Of a stretch of 64,000 bases of DNA, positions 55,852 to 63,546 are shown piece by piece. The notes beneath the pieces are model-generated. The model saw only the letters and a list, made by a program, of their open reading frames with translations. It was not told the DNA's origin and searched no databases. Within the stretch, counting starts at the first letter, position 1. Each line of letters starts with the position of its first letter. Origin of the DNA: Aureibaculum sp. 2308TA14-22. GTDB taxonomy: Bacteria > Bacteroidota > Bacteroidia > Flavobacteriales > Flavobacteriaceae. The stretch is taken from contig NZ_JBEWXT010000001.1 in NCBI RefSeq assembly GCF_040538665.1, positions 124,001 through 188,000 of the forward strand, in the 5' to 3' direction. Made by a program: the position numbers and the translations under genes.

Positions 55852-57966
55852 ATGGACGATTTATCTAGAGAATTATACGGAAATATTGGAGCTATCTCTA
55901 AAATCCTCTTTTATATATGTGCCTTTACTTCAATGGCAATTTTTATCTACGGAATATATAGACGTCGTCAGTTGTGGAAACTAGGTAAAGATACTGGAGA
56001 AAAGGTAAACATTTCTGCTACACTTAAAGCACTTATTTCAAGAGTGTTTTCACAAAAAACAGTTCGTCAAGGTGTTCGTAAAAAGAAAGCAGGACTTTTT
56101 CATGCCTTAATGTTCTTTGGTTTTGTAGTTCTTTTTATTGGTACCTGCCTTGTGGCGGTTGAAGAATATGGTCACATCTTGTTTGGGGTAAAGGGAGAAA
56201 ACTTATTCCATAAGGGACTTTATTTTGCTATCTATGAAGTATCGCTAGATTCTTTTGGACTTATTTATACGGTAGGTGCAGCTTGGTTTCTTATCCGAAT
56301 GATGCAGAAAGGGCGTGAGGACAGTGTCCGCTACCGTAAATCTGATTACTTTCTTGTTAGTGCACTTTTTGTTATTGGTTGGTCAGGTTATTGGCTTGAG
56401 GCACTCCGTATCATACGTGAGAACACACCATATCCTTGGTTGTCCTATGTAGGTAATAGTCATGCTCATATTTTTCGTTTTCTGGGTGTAACCGAAGGAA
56501 ATGTTGACGCAATTCATTTTACTGTTTGGTGGGGTCACGGTATTCTTGTTTTTGCTTTTATAGCTTCATTTCCATTCACTAGACTATTACATGTTATTGC
56601 CGGGACATGGAACCTTTGTTTGGTGCGTAGAAAACCAGGTTACATGATTCCAGTTTCTATCGAAGAACTTGAAGAGACTGGGAAAGTTGGCGTTGAGAAT
56701 GTGCAAGATTTTTCGTACAGACAACTACTTTCACTCGATGCTTGTGTTGCTTGTGGTAGATGCACGGATGCCTGTCCAGCCACAGAAGCTGGGAAACCAC
56801 TTTCTCCGCATGATGTTGTTCAAGATATTCGCAATCATTTCAATGAAGTTGCTCCACTTATAAAGGATGCTCGTAAGAACAAACGTGATGAATTAGAAGA
56901 TGAGGCACTTCAGACCGCTCCTAATCTTCATGGTGATATTATTGCTGCCGAGACACTTTGGAGTTGTACAACTTGTAACGCATGTCATGAAGTTTGCCCT
57001 CTTGATGTGAGTCCGGTGAGTATTATTACGGACATGCGTCGTTTTCTCATTGGAGAAGGGCAACTTAGTGGACCACCTGCAGCTTCTTTACAGAAAGTAC
57101 AGCGTTCTGGAAATCCTTGGGGTCTGCCTACTCGTGATCGTTTTAATTGGGCAGAAGGACTTGATGTTCCTACAGTTAAAAGCAATCCGAATTTTGAAGT
57201 TCTTTATTGGATTGGTTGTTCAGCAACGTATGATCGTCGTATTCAAAAGGTAGCCCATGCCGTAGTAAAACTGTTGAAACATGCAGGAGTTAATTTCGCT
57301 ACACTTGGCCCCGAAGAGCGTTGTACGGGAGAATTCGCTCGTCGAATGGGTGATGAATTCCTGTTTCAAGAATCCGCCGAAAATAATATTGAAGTGCTTA
57401 AGAAATATAATGTGAAATCTATCATTACACATTGTCCGCATTGCCTCAACTCATTGAGTAAGGATTATCCACAATTTGGTGGAAATTATGATGTCATGCA
57501 TCATACACAATATTTATCTGGTCTTATAAAAGATAATAAACTTAAGATTGATGACAACGCAGTAATTGATGAGGGTGGATCTATTACTTATCACGATCCA
57601 TGTTACCTAGCTCGTATCAATGGCATAAGTGAGGAGCCACGTCATCTCATTGAAACGGCAGCTGGTGAAAATGCCCTTGAAGAAGTTGCACGTAGTGGTT
57701 GTGAATCTTCTTGTTGTGGAGCGGGTGGAGGACGTATGTGGTTTGATGATGAGCCCGAAGAACGCATTGGTAGAACCCGTATAGATGAGTTGCTTGACAC
57801 CAAAGCGAAGACCGTGGCCGTTTCTTGTCCGTTCTGTCTTACAATGATGACTGATGGTGTTGCTGCAAAAACTGATCAAGTTGAGGTAAAAGATATTTCC
57901 GAAATTCTCGCTGATGCGATAGAGATTACAAAAAATATTTCTAGTCTTACGGAAAAAGAAGAATAA
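55852..57966 (+). CDS. Membrane Fe-S oxidoreductase, ETF:quinone reductase type (DgcB/EtfD-like)
   Basis: A 704-residue protein. The N-terminal half (about 15-255) has five to six membrane segments like nitrate-reductase gamma subunits. Then come a di-[4Fe-4S] ferredoxin region (CVACGRCTDACPA, about 299-311, and CTTCNACHEVCPLD, about 371-384) and two CCG domains (HDPCYLARI, SSCCGAGGGRMW) as in heterodisulfide reductase subunits. Such proteins carry electrons from ETF to menaquinone. It completes the electron path from the demethylating flavoenzyme to the respiratory chain. Confidence 0.85.
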   Translation: MDDLSRELYGNIGAISKILFYICAFTSMAIFIYGIYRRRQLWKLGKDTGEKVNISATLKALISRVFSQKTVRQGVRKKKAGLFHALMFFGFVVLFIGTCLVAVEEYGHILFGVKGENLFHKGLYFAIYEVSLDSFGLIYTVGAAWFLIRMMQKGREDSVRYRKSDYFLVSALFVIGWSGYWLEALRIIRENTPYPWLSYVGNSHAHIFRFLGVTEGNVDAIHFTVWWGHGILVFAFIASFPFTRLLHVIAGTWNLCLVRRKPGYMIPVSIEELEETGKVGVENVQDFSYRQLLSLDACVACGRCTDACPATEAGKPLSPHDVVQDIRNHFNEVAPLIKDARKNKRDELEDEALQTAPNLHGDIIAAETLWSCTTCNACHEVCPLDVSPVSIITDMRRFLIGEGQLSGPPAASLQKVQRSGNPWGLPTRDRFNWAEGLDVPTVKSNPNFEVLYWIGCSATYDRRIQKVAHAVVKLLKHAGVNFATLGPEERCTGEFARRMGDEFLFQESAENNIEVLKKYNVKSIITHCPHCLNSLSKDYPQFGGNYDVMHHTQYLSGLIKDNKLKIDDNAVIDEGGSITYHDPCYLARINGISEEPRHLIETAAGENALEEVARSGCESSCCGAGGGRMWFDDEPEERIGRTRIDELLDTKAKTVAVSCPFCLTMMTDGVAAKTDQVEVKDISEILADAIEITKNISSLTEKEE

Positions 57967-58004
57967 ATAACGTGAATTTAATAATAGAAATTGAATAAAA
58001 GAAC

Positions 58005-58877
58005 ATGAATCCACAAATTATTACCTTTTTAATAAAATGTCCAGATCAAAAAGGAATTATATCAAAATTAACGAGCTTTTTTTTTGATGAAGGTTTTAAT
58101 ATTATTAGTTCACAGCAATACACCAACATTGAAGAAGAAAAATTCTTTATGCGTATTCGATTAGAATCTGATAGTTTGGTAACGCTAAGTAAAACACAGC
58201 TGGAGAGTAAGTTTGAGAAACTTGCTAATGTTTATCAGATCACTTGGAAAGTTGATTATGGCAGTAAAAAACAAAAAGTGGCAATTATGGTGTCACATAC
58301 AAGTCACAATTTATACGATTTGTTACATAGGCACAAGGAAGGCAAACTTTCGTGTGAAGTTAAGATGATTGTAAGTAACCATACAAAGTTGAAACCTATA
58401 GCTGACATGTTCGGAATTCCGTTCTATCATGAACCTATAACGAAAGAGACTAAGAAAGCTCAAGAAAAGCAAGTCATAGAGCTGTTTGATACGCATGAAA
58501 TTGATTTAATTGTAATGGCCAGATACATGCAAATATTATCGTCTAATTTTATTAACCATTACTCTGAAAAAATTATAAATATACATCATTCGTTTTTACC
58601 TGCATTTCAGGGGGCAAATCCTTACAAAAGAGCATATGAAAGAGGTGTAAAATTAATTGGAGCTACCGCCCATTATGCAACAGAAGATTTGGATGAAGGT
58701 CCAATTATTGAGCAAGGGGTAGAAAGAGTGTCTCATGAAAGCACGGTGAGTTCTTTAAAAAGTATTGGTGCGGAAATTGAAACATCTGTGCTGGCAAGAG
58801 CCGTTAATTTTCATTTAAGTAATCAAATAATTGTTGATGGAAATAAGGCAATTGTTTTTCCAGAAACGGGCGAGTAA
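58005..58877 (+). CDS. purU: Formyltetrahydrofolate deformylase
   Basis: A 290-residue enzyme with an N-terminal ACT domain (about 6-80, CPDQKGIISKLTSFFFDEGFN) and a formyl-transferase domain with INIHHSFLPAFQGANPY and GATAHYATEDLDEGPII (catalytic His and Asp). It splits 10-formyl-THF into formate and THF, freeing folate loaded by N-demethylation. Codon use here returns to TTA and AGA, unlike the preceding four genes, so it may have a separate origin. Confidence 0.94.
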   Translation: MNPQIITFLIKCPDQKGIISKLTSFFFDEGFNIISSQQYTNIEEEKFFMRIRLESDSLVTLSKTQLESKFEKLANVYQITWKVDYGSKKQKVAIMVSHTSHNLYDLLHRHKEGKLSCEVKMIVSNHTKLKPIADMFGIPFYHEPITKETKKAQEKQVIELFDTHEIDLIVMARYMQILSSNFINHYSEKIINIHHSFLPAFQGANPYKRAYERGVKLIGATAHYATEDLDEGPIIEQGVERVSHESTVSSLKSIGAEIETSVLARAVNFHLSNQIIVDGNKAIVFPETGE

Positions 58878-58994
58878 TTAATTTTAATCTAAATAATTCC
58901 CTGACGGCCATTGCCTCGGGAATAGTCAGTTTCAAGAAATTTTTTGTTTAAATTTAAAGTGTCCAACTCGAATAATTGAACATCATTGAATAAC

Positions 58995-59993
58995 ATGAAA
59001 CGCAGAAAATTTATAAATCAATTGGGTCTTGGTGCAGTAGCAAGTATGCTACCTTGCACATTAGTATCGTTTACTCCGGGAGTTTCTTCAGAAAGTAATG
59101 CCAAAAATTTAAATTTTGGTATTGTTACCGATGTACATAAAGATTTAATGCCAGATGCTGATAAACGTCTAGAAACCTTTATAACCAAAGCCATTGATAA
59201 GAAGGTGGATTTTATCATTCAAATGGGAGATTTCTGTTTTGGCGAAACAAAAAATAATGACTTTTTAAAAATATGGGAGACCTATAAAGGACCTAAATAT
59301 CATGTTTTGGGAAACCACGATATGGATAGAAACACCAAGTCGGAAATGTTAGATTTTTGGGGCATGCCCAAAACCTATTATTCCTATGATTTTAAAGGTT
59401 ATCATTTTATTGTTTTAGATGCTAATTTCTTATATCAGGATGGAAAATACATAAATTATAAAAATGCCAATTTTTATGTAGATTCGAGTATCAGAACTTT
59501 TATAAATGACGAACAAGTCGAATGGTTTAAGGCAGACCTAGAAGCAACTAAATTGCCCACCATTGTATTTTGCCATCAAAGTTTATGGCATGGCGTTAAA
59601 AATCGGTTGACCTTGCAAAAAATTATGGAGACCCATAAGGAAAAGGTAATTTGTTCTTTGAATGGACATAATCATTCGGATTACCATTTTGAACAAAACG
59701 ATATTGACTATATTGGAATAAACAGTATGTCATATCAATGGGTTTCCGGTAAATACGAGAGTACAGAGCGTTTCCCTAAAAAATTTTATAAAGAGTATGG
59801 AAACTTACATCATATTGCAGGTTATAAAGACCCATTGTATGCGTTTGCAAGTTTAGATCCGAAGGGTATTATGAAAATTGAAGGTGTTAAAAGCGATTGG
59901 ATGTCTCCATCCCCATATCATGTTAAGACGCCAAATAATGAAAGACTTTTTGATGAATCCATACAGATATCAGATTATGAAATAAAATTTTAA
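58995..59993 (+). CDS. Calcineurin-type phosphoesterase with Tat-like signal
   Basis: From the ATG at 58995, a 332-residue protein beginning MKRRKFINQLGLGAVASM, a twin-arginine-like export signal. Metal motifs are GIVTDVHKD, QMGDFCFG, LGNHDMD, FCHQSLWHG and LNGHNHSD. Purple-acid-phosphatase-like relatives act on phosphomono- or diesters. It starts a second phosphoesterase cluster at the right side of the island, followed by two EEP genes a few bases apart. Confidence 0.86.
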   Translation: MKRRKFINQLGLGAVASMLPCTLVSFTPGVSSESNAKNLNFGIVTDVHKDLMPDADKRLETFITKAIDKKVDFIIQMGDFCFGETKNNDFLKIWETYKGPKYHVLGNHDMDRNTKSEMLDFWGMPKTYYSYDFKGYHFIVLDANFLYQDGKYINYKNANFYVDSSIRTFINDEQVEWFKADLEATKLPTIVFCHQSLWHGVKNRLTLQKIMETHKEKVICSLNGHNHSDYHFEQNDIDYIGINSMSYQWVSGKYESTERFPKKFYKEYGNLHHIAGYKDPLYAFASLDPKGIMKIEGVKSDWMSPSPYHVKTPNNERLFDESIQISDYEIKF

Positions 59994-59998
59994 AAATT

Positions 59999-60820
59999 AT
60001 GGATATATTAAATAAAGTTAAGTGTTTACATTTTTATATTTCAGTCTTTACTTTGCTTCTTTTGGTTAGTACTAATGTAATTGCACAAACAGCTGTAGAC
60101 TCTACAAGAATTTTCAGTGTACTATCATTTAATATTTATCATGGAGAAACAGTAAATGCGGTTAAAAAATACGATTTAGATTTATTGGCAAAAGTTATAA
60201 ACGATACCAAACCAGATTTGGTAGCTCTGCAAGAAGTCGATTTTAAAACCAATCGTGCACGTAAATATGATTTAGTGACCGAGTTAGGACAACGTACAAA
60301 AATGCAGGCAATTTTTGGAAAAGCTATGTCCTATGATGGCGGAGAATATGGAGAAGGTGTGTTATCTAAATATTCATTTTTATCAACTAAAAATCATCCT
60401 TTGATAGCACAAGAAGGTAAAGAACCACGTGCAGCTTTAGAAGTAAATGTCGCTTTAAAAAGCGGAGATACTATTCGTTTTGTTGGTACTCATTTAGATC
60501 ATACCAAAGAAGATACAGATAGGATTAATCAAGCAAGGCAATTGAACGAACTCTTTACGAAAGATGATACGCCAACAATTCTTGCCGGTGATTTAAATTC
60601 CAGACCGGAAAGTGAAGCCATGAAAATTTTGTTTCAATATTGGAAACCATCTTTACCCGATTTTGAACCAACGGCACCAGCCAATAATCCACGTTCAAAA
60701 ATAGACTACGTTCTTTTTAGGCCTTTACATAAATGGAAGGTGTTAGATGCCGAAATAATCTGTGATGATATGGTCACGGACCATTGCGTAGTTTTAAGCA
60801 TTTTAGAATTATTAAATTAA
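59999..60820 (+). CDS. EEP-family phosphodiesterase
   Basis: A 273-residue secreted protein (signal peptide to about 30). Motifs of the endonuclease/exonuclease/phosphatase fold: LSFNIYHGE, ALQEVDFKT (metal Glu), GTHLDHT, LAGDLNSRPES and TDHCVVLS. It begins 5 bases after the calcineurin gene. This subgroup resembles secreted enzymes often linked to phosphodiester release in glycan or lipid degradation. The substrate is unknown. Confidence 0.84.
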   Translation: MDILNKVKCLHFYISVFTLLLLVSTNVIAQTAVDSTRIFSVLSFNIYHGETVNAVKKYDLDLLAKVINDTKPDLVALQEVDFKTNRARKYDLVTELGQRTKMQAIFGKAMSYDGGEYGEGVLSKYSFLSTKNHPLIAQEGKEPRAALEVNVALKSGDTIRFVGTHLDHTKEDTDRINQARQLNELFTKDDTPTILAGDLNSRPESEAMKILFQYWKPSLPDFEPTAPANNPRSKIDYVLFRPLHKWKVLDAEIICDDMVTDHCVVLSILELLN

Positions 60821-60823
60821 ATT

Positions 60824-61615
60824 ATGAAATTAGCAAAACACATTTTTACTCTAGTATTGGTTTTTACATCAATAACTATACAAGCTCAAAAATTAAAAGT
60901 TATTGCTTATAACGTTGAGTTTGCGAAAAATACTACGCCAGAAGAAATGGCAGCATATCTAAAAAGTGAAAAAGCGGATATTATTTGTTTTAACGAAGTG
61001 CCTGCACAAGGATGGACAAAAGAAGTTGGTAAATTACTTGGATTACCTTATAGTTACGAAGGGGAGATAGCTTCGGCACATCATACTGAAGAATTTAAAG
61101 ATAAAACAAAAAAGTATTTTGGAAAATATAAATCAATATTGTGCAAATACCCTTTGGAAAACACCAACGAAATTACCATTGAAGGTTCTGGATGGTCACC
61201 GGCAACAGCCGTAAGTGCTACGATAAAGATAAACGACTCGACTTCAGTACGCGTATTTAGTTTACATATCCCAAGTGGAGAATCTAATCCAGATAACAGT
61301 AGAGCGTATCATTTAGCAAAGATTATAAAAGAGCAATATGCTACCACAGATAAAATTATTGTGGCTGGAGATTTTAACGATGTGCATGATTCCAAGCCAA
61401 TGCAGTATTTTTACAATGCTGGACTACAAAACCCTTGGGAAGAATTAAAAGTAGATTTGTCTAACCAAACAACGTATCCTAGCGGAAAAGTTAACAGTTA
61501 TGTAATAGACCATATTTTATTTAAGGGTTTTGAAGTAATAAGTACGGGTATTTTAAAAGAAAGAACGAAACCATTATCCGATCATAGTGCGGTCCGAGTG
61601 GTTTTTGAATATTGA
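60824..61615 (+). CDS. EEP-family phosphodiesterase
   Basis: A 263-residue secreted protein (signal to about 21). Motifs: IAYNVEFA, ICFNEVPAQGW (metal Glu), FSLHIPSGES, VAGDFNDVHDSKP and SDHSAVRV. It starts 3 bases after the preceding EEP gene but is clearly different in sequence, so it is not a recent tandem copy. It is the third EEP protein in the island. Confidence 0.84.
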   Translation: MKLAKHIFTLVLVFTSITIQAQKLKVIAYNVEFAKNTTPEEMAAYLKSEKADIICFNEVPAQGWTKEVGKLLGLPYSYEGEIASAHHTEEFKDKTKKYFGKYKSILCKYPLENTNEITIEGSGWSPATAVSATIKINDSTSVRVFSLHIPSGESNPDNSRAYHLAKIIKEQYATTDKIIVAGDFNDVHDSKPMQYFYNAGLQNPWEELKVDLSNQTTYPSGKVNSYVIDHILFKGFEVISTGILKERTKPLSDHSAVRVVFEY

Positions 61616-61646
61616 AAAGGTAGCACCGACTCTAATTTCAAAAAAA

Positions 61647-62228
61647 ATGAAAATCAACAAGAGTATTGGATTAATTTTTATAATGGTACTTGTTTTTGGT
61701 GCCTGTACCCAACCCAAAGTTACAACTGAAGTTATTGTAGAAGAAGAAAAAGTGGCATCCAATTGGAAAACCGATTTGGAAGCGAAATTAAAATTATACG
61801 GTCACCGAAATTGGATTGTAGTAGCAGATGGAGCCTACCCGCAACAAAGTAATCCTGCTATTGAAACTATTACTATAGATGCTTCTCAACTTGAAGCGGT
61901 AAAATATGTCAGCAACCTGATTGCAGATGCAACACATGTTGACGCCAATATTTTTGTGGATAAAGAAATGGCTTTTGTTTCAGAAAAAAACGCAAAAGGG
62001 ATTACCGCTTATCGTGATGATTTAAACAAAATTTTAAACGGCAAACCTTTTAGAACTATGTTGCATGAAGATATTATTAGCGAATTGGATGCTTCTGCAA
62101 AATTGTTTAATGTGTTAATTATTAAAACAGATTTGGCAATTCCATACACGTCAGTATTCTTTCAGTTAGAATGTGGGTATTGGAATGGTGATTCAGAAGC
62201 GGAGTTAAGAGAAGTTTTAAAGGAGTAA
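61647..62228 (+). CDS. Lipoprotein with possible RbsD/FucU-like domain
   Basis: From the ATG at 61647, a 193-residue lipoprotein (LVFGAC). The central part (LKLYGHRNWIVVADGAYPQQ) resembles the start of RbsD/FucU sugar mutarotases, where His in a G-H-x motif and Asp in V-x-A-D are active-site residues. With two fucosidases in the island, a fucose mutarotase-like role is attractive, but export of such an enzyme would be unusual. The family call is tentative. Confidence 0.5.
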   Translation: MKINKSIGLIFIMVLVFGACTQPKVTTEVIVEEEKVASNWKTDLEAKLKLYGHRNWIVVADGAYPQQSNPAIETITIDASQLEAVKYVSNLIADATHVDANIFVDKEMAFVSEKNAKGITAYRDDLNKILNGKPFRTMLHEDIISELDASAKLFNVLIIKTDLAIPYTSVFFQLECGYWNGDSEAELREVLKE

Positions 62229-62240
62229 GTAAGATTAACC

Positions 62241-62801
62241 ATGGATGAATTAATTGATATTCTAGATGAGCAAGGAAATATTACAGGGAAAACCTGTATG
62301 AAGTCCGAAGCTCATAAAAAAGGGATTTGGCACCATTGTATCCATGTTTGGTTGTATACTATAAACGGAGAGGTTTTAATTCAGAAAAGAATTGTTTCTA
62401 AAGATACGTTTCCTAATAGGTGGGATGTTTCCGTTGCGGGACATATTCGGGCAGGAGAAGATATTCTTTTAGCAGCTCAAAGAGAAGTATTTGAAGAATT
62501 AGGTATTAAAGTTGAGTTGAGTGATTTGAATTTTACAGGAAATTTTAAAACAGATATTAAACATAATGAGTTTCTATTAGATAGAGAATATCATCATGTT
62601 TATATTTCAGAACTAACGTTACCAATTGAGGAGCTAAATATACAATTGGAAGAAGTTTCAGAAATTAAACTTATACCTATTTCAAATTTAAATGAAACCC
62701 TAATTAATAAAAATCTAGAACATCAGTTTGTGCCCTATGAACGAAATTATTTTAATATGGTCTTTGAGGCTATTAAAAACTTTATTTTCTTACAAACGTA
62801 A
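62241..62801 (+). CDS. NUDIX hydrolase
   Basis: A 186-residue protein. The Nudix box is visible as GHIRAGEDILLAAQREVFEELGI (about 74-96), and the N-terminal MDELIDILDEQGNITGK is typical of the YfcD/isopentenyl-isomerase-like group. It hydrolyses a nucleoside-diphosphate-linked compound; the substrate is unknown. It is the last gene of the island before the right end, 12 bases after the lipoprotein gene. Confidence 0.9.
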   Translation: MDELIDILDEQGNITGKTCMKSEAHKKGIWHHCIHVWLYTINGEVLIQKRIVSKDTFPNRWDVSVAGHIRAGEDILLAAQREVFEELGIKVELSDLNFTGNFKTDIKHNEFLLDREYHHVYISELTLPIEELNIQLEEVSEIKLIPISNLNETLINKNLEHQFVPYERNYFNMVFEAIKNFIFLQT

Positions 62802-63107
62802 TATCAATAAATGCTTGTTTAAATATAAGATACCTATTCAGTTACCTATTCAAATTGTTAAAAACTATTTAATTCAACGTTAGACCCTTATAAAATTATG
62901 GGCAGTTCCTCTTTCTCAGTCGATATATAATATTGGCGATAATCTCTACAGTGTAATGTTAATTCTACTATCTTCAGTTAATATTGTTTAAAGGTTTGAA
63001 AAAGGAATGTTTTGAGATAGTATTGACTCCTTATTGTGGTTTATACAATGAAATATCAAATCGTATCAAATGATAGAATTTAAAATGACCAGTTAAAAAT
63101 AACAAAA
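62802..63107. other. Right-end non-coding stretch of the island
   Basis: I see no gene here. ATCAAAT occurs twice, 3 bp apart, near 63055-63071, just inside the arm-type repeat. The two pairs could form part of the recombination site. Confidence 0.4.
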
Positions 63108-63127
63108 TGTTGTACCTATGTTGTACC
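63108..63127. repeat. Paired TGTTGTACC repeat, likely arm site (right)
   Basis: These 20 bases are identical to 10478-10497: two TGTTGTACC copies 2 bp apart, in the same orientation. They lie 47 bases inside the right attachment repeat. Confidence 0.65.
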
Positions 63128-63146
63128 TGAGAACAATCTAAAAAAG

Positions 63147-63173
63147 AAAACCCAGACGAAAGTCTAGGTTTTA
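63147..63173 (-). terminator. Terminator of tRNA-Leu supplied by the island
   Basis: AAAACCCAGAC pairs with GTCTAGGTTTT around a GAAA loop, with one mismatch. It lies directly beyond the tRNA 3' end and inside the island, so the element appears to bring its own terminator for the tRNA it rebuilds. Confidence 0.7.
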
Positions 63174-63174
63174 T

Positions 63175-63235
63175 AGTACTCGAGATGGGACTTGAACCCA
63201 TACGGACATTACTGTCCACTGGATTTTAAGTCCAG
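63175..63235 (-). repeat. Right attachment site within tRNA-Leu
   Basis: This 61-bp copy is identical to 10317-10377 and lies within the intact tRNA-Leu(UAA) gene, from its 3' end to the anticodon stem. Crossover between the copies would release a 52,858-bp circle and leave one intact tRNA. Confidence 0.93.
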
Positions 63236-63262
63236 CGTGTCTACCAATTCCACCACTCGAGC
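63177..63262 (-). tRNA. tRNA-Leu (UAA)
   Basis: An 86-base tRNA with a 7-bp acceptor stem (GCTCGAG with CTCGAGT, one G-T pair), D arm, anticodon stem CTGGA/TCCAG with loop CTTAAAA (anticodon TAA), a long class II variable arm (GGACAGTAATGTCC) and T arm ATGGG-TTCAAGT-CCCAT. CCA is not encoded. It is the integration target of the island, and its 3' part from the anticodon on was probably supplied by the element. Confidence 0.97.
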
Positions 63263-63303
63263 CTTTTGTCATTTGCACGACAAAAAATTGGTATATGTTA
63301 ATG

Positions 63304-63375
63304 AGCGAAAAACGGGATTCGAACCCGCGACCTCCACCTTGGCAAGGTGATGCTCTACCCCTGAGCTACTTTCGC
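63304..63375 (-). tRNA. tRNA-Gly (GCC)
   Basis: A 72-base tRNA with acceptor stem GCGAAAG/TTTTCGC, anticodon loop TTGCCAA (anticodon GCC) and T arm GCGGG-TTCGAAT-CCCGT. It lies 41 bases upstream of tRNA-Leu on the same strand and is probably co-transcribed with it. It is core chromosome. Confidence 0.97.
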
Positions 63376-63546
63376 ATTTTTTAAAGAACAAGGCATTATC
63401 ATCTCAAATGCGAGGGCAAATTTAAGACAATTCTATAAAATGCAAAGCCTTTTTTAATATTTTTTAAAAAGGTTTTGTAAAGTCTAAATTTTACTATGGA
63501 TGGTATTGAATTAATAAATATATTTGCACCACTTTAGTAATTAATT

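Larger units (their letters stand above)
10317..63235. mobile_element. Integrated genomic island at tRNA-Leu(UAA), about 52.9 kb
   Basis: The island is bounded by 61-bp perfect direct repeats, with an intact tRNA at the right end and a 3' fragment at the left end. A tyrosine recombinase gene lies 157 bases inside the left end, and a BfmA/BtgA mobilisation gene and candidate oriT follow. No conjugation (tra) genes are visible, so it would need a helper to transfer. The cargo is phosphonate catabolism, a glycan-degradation locus rich in phosphoesterases, and an N-demethylation/one-carbon module. Repeat-to-repeat distance is 52,858 bp. Confidence 0.9.

Noticed and set aside
51526-58877. Choline/glycine betaine degradation operon
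   Set aside because: No choline oxidase, betaine aldehyde dehydrogenase or betaine demethylase is present in the island. Dimethylglycine use cannot be excluded, but the full route is not here.
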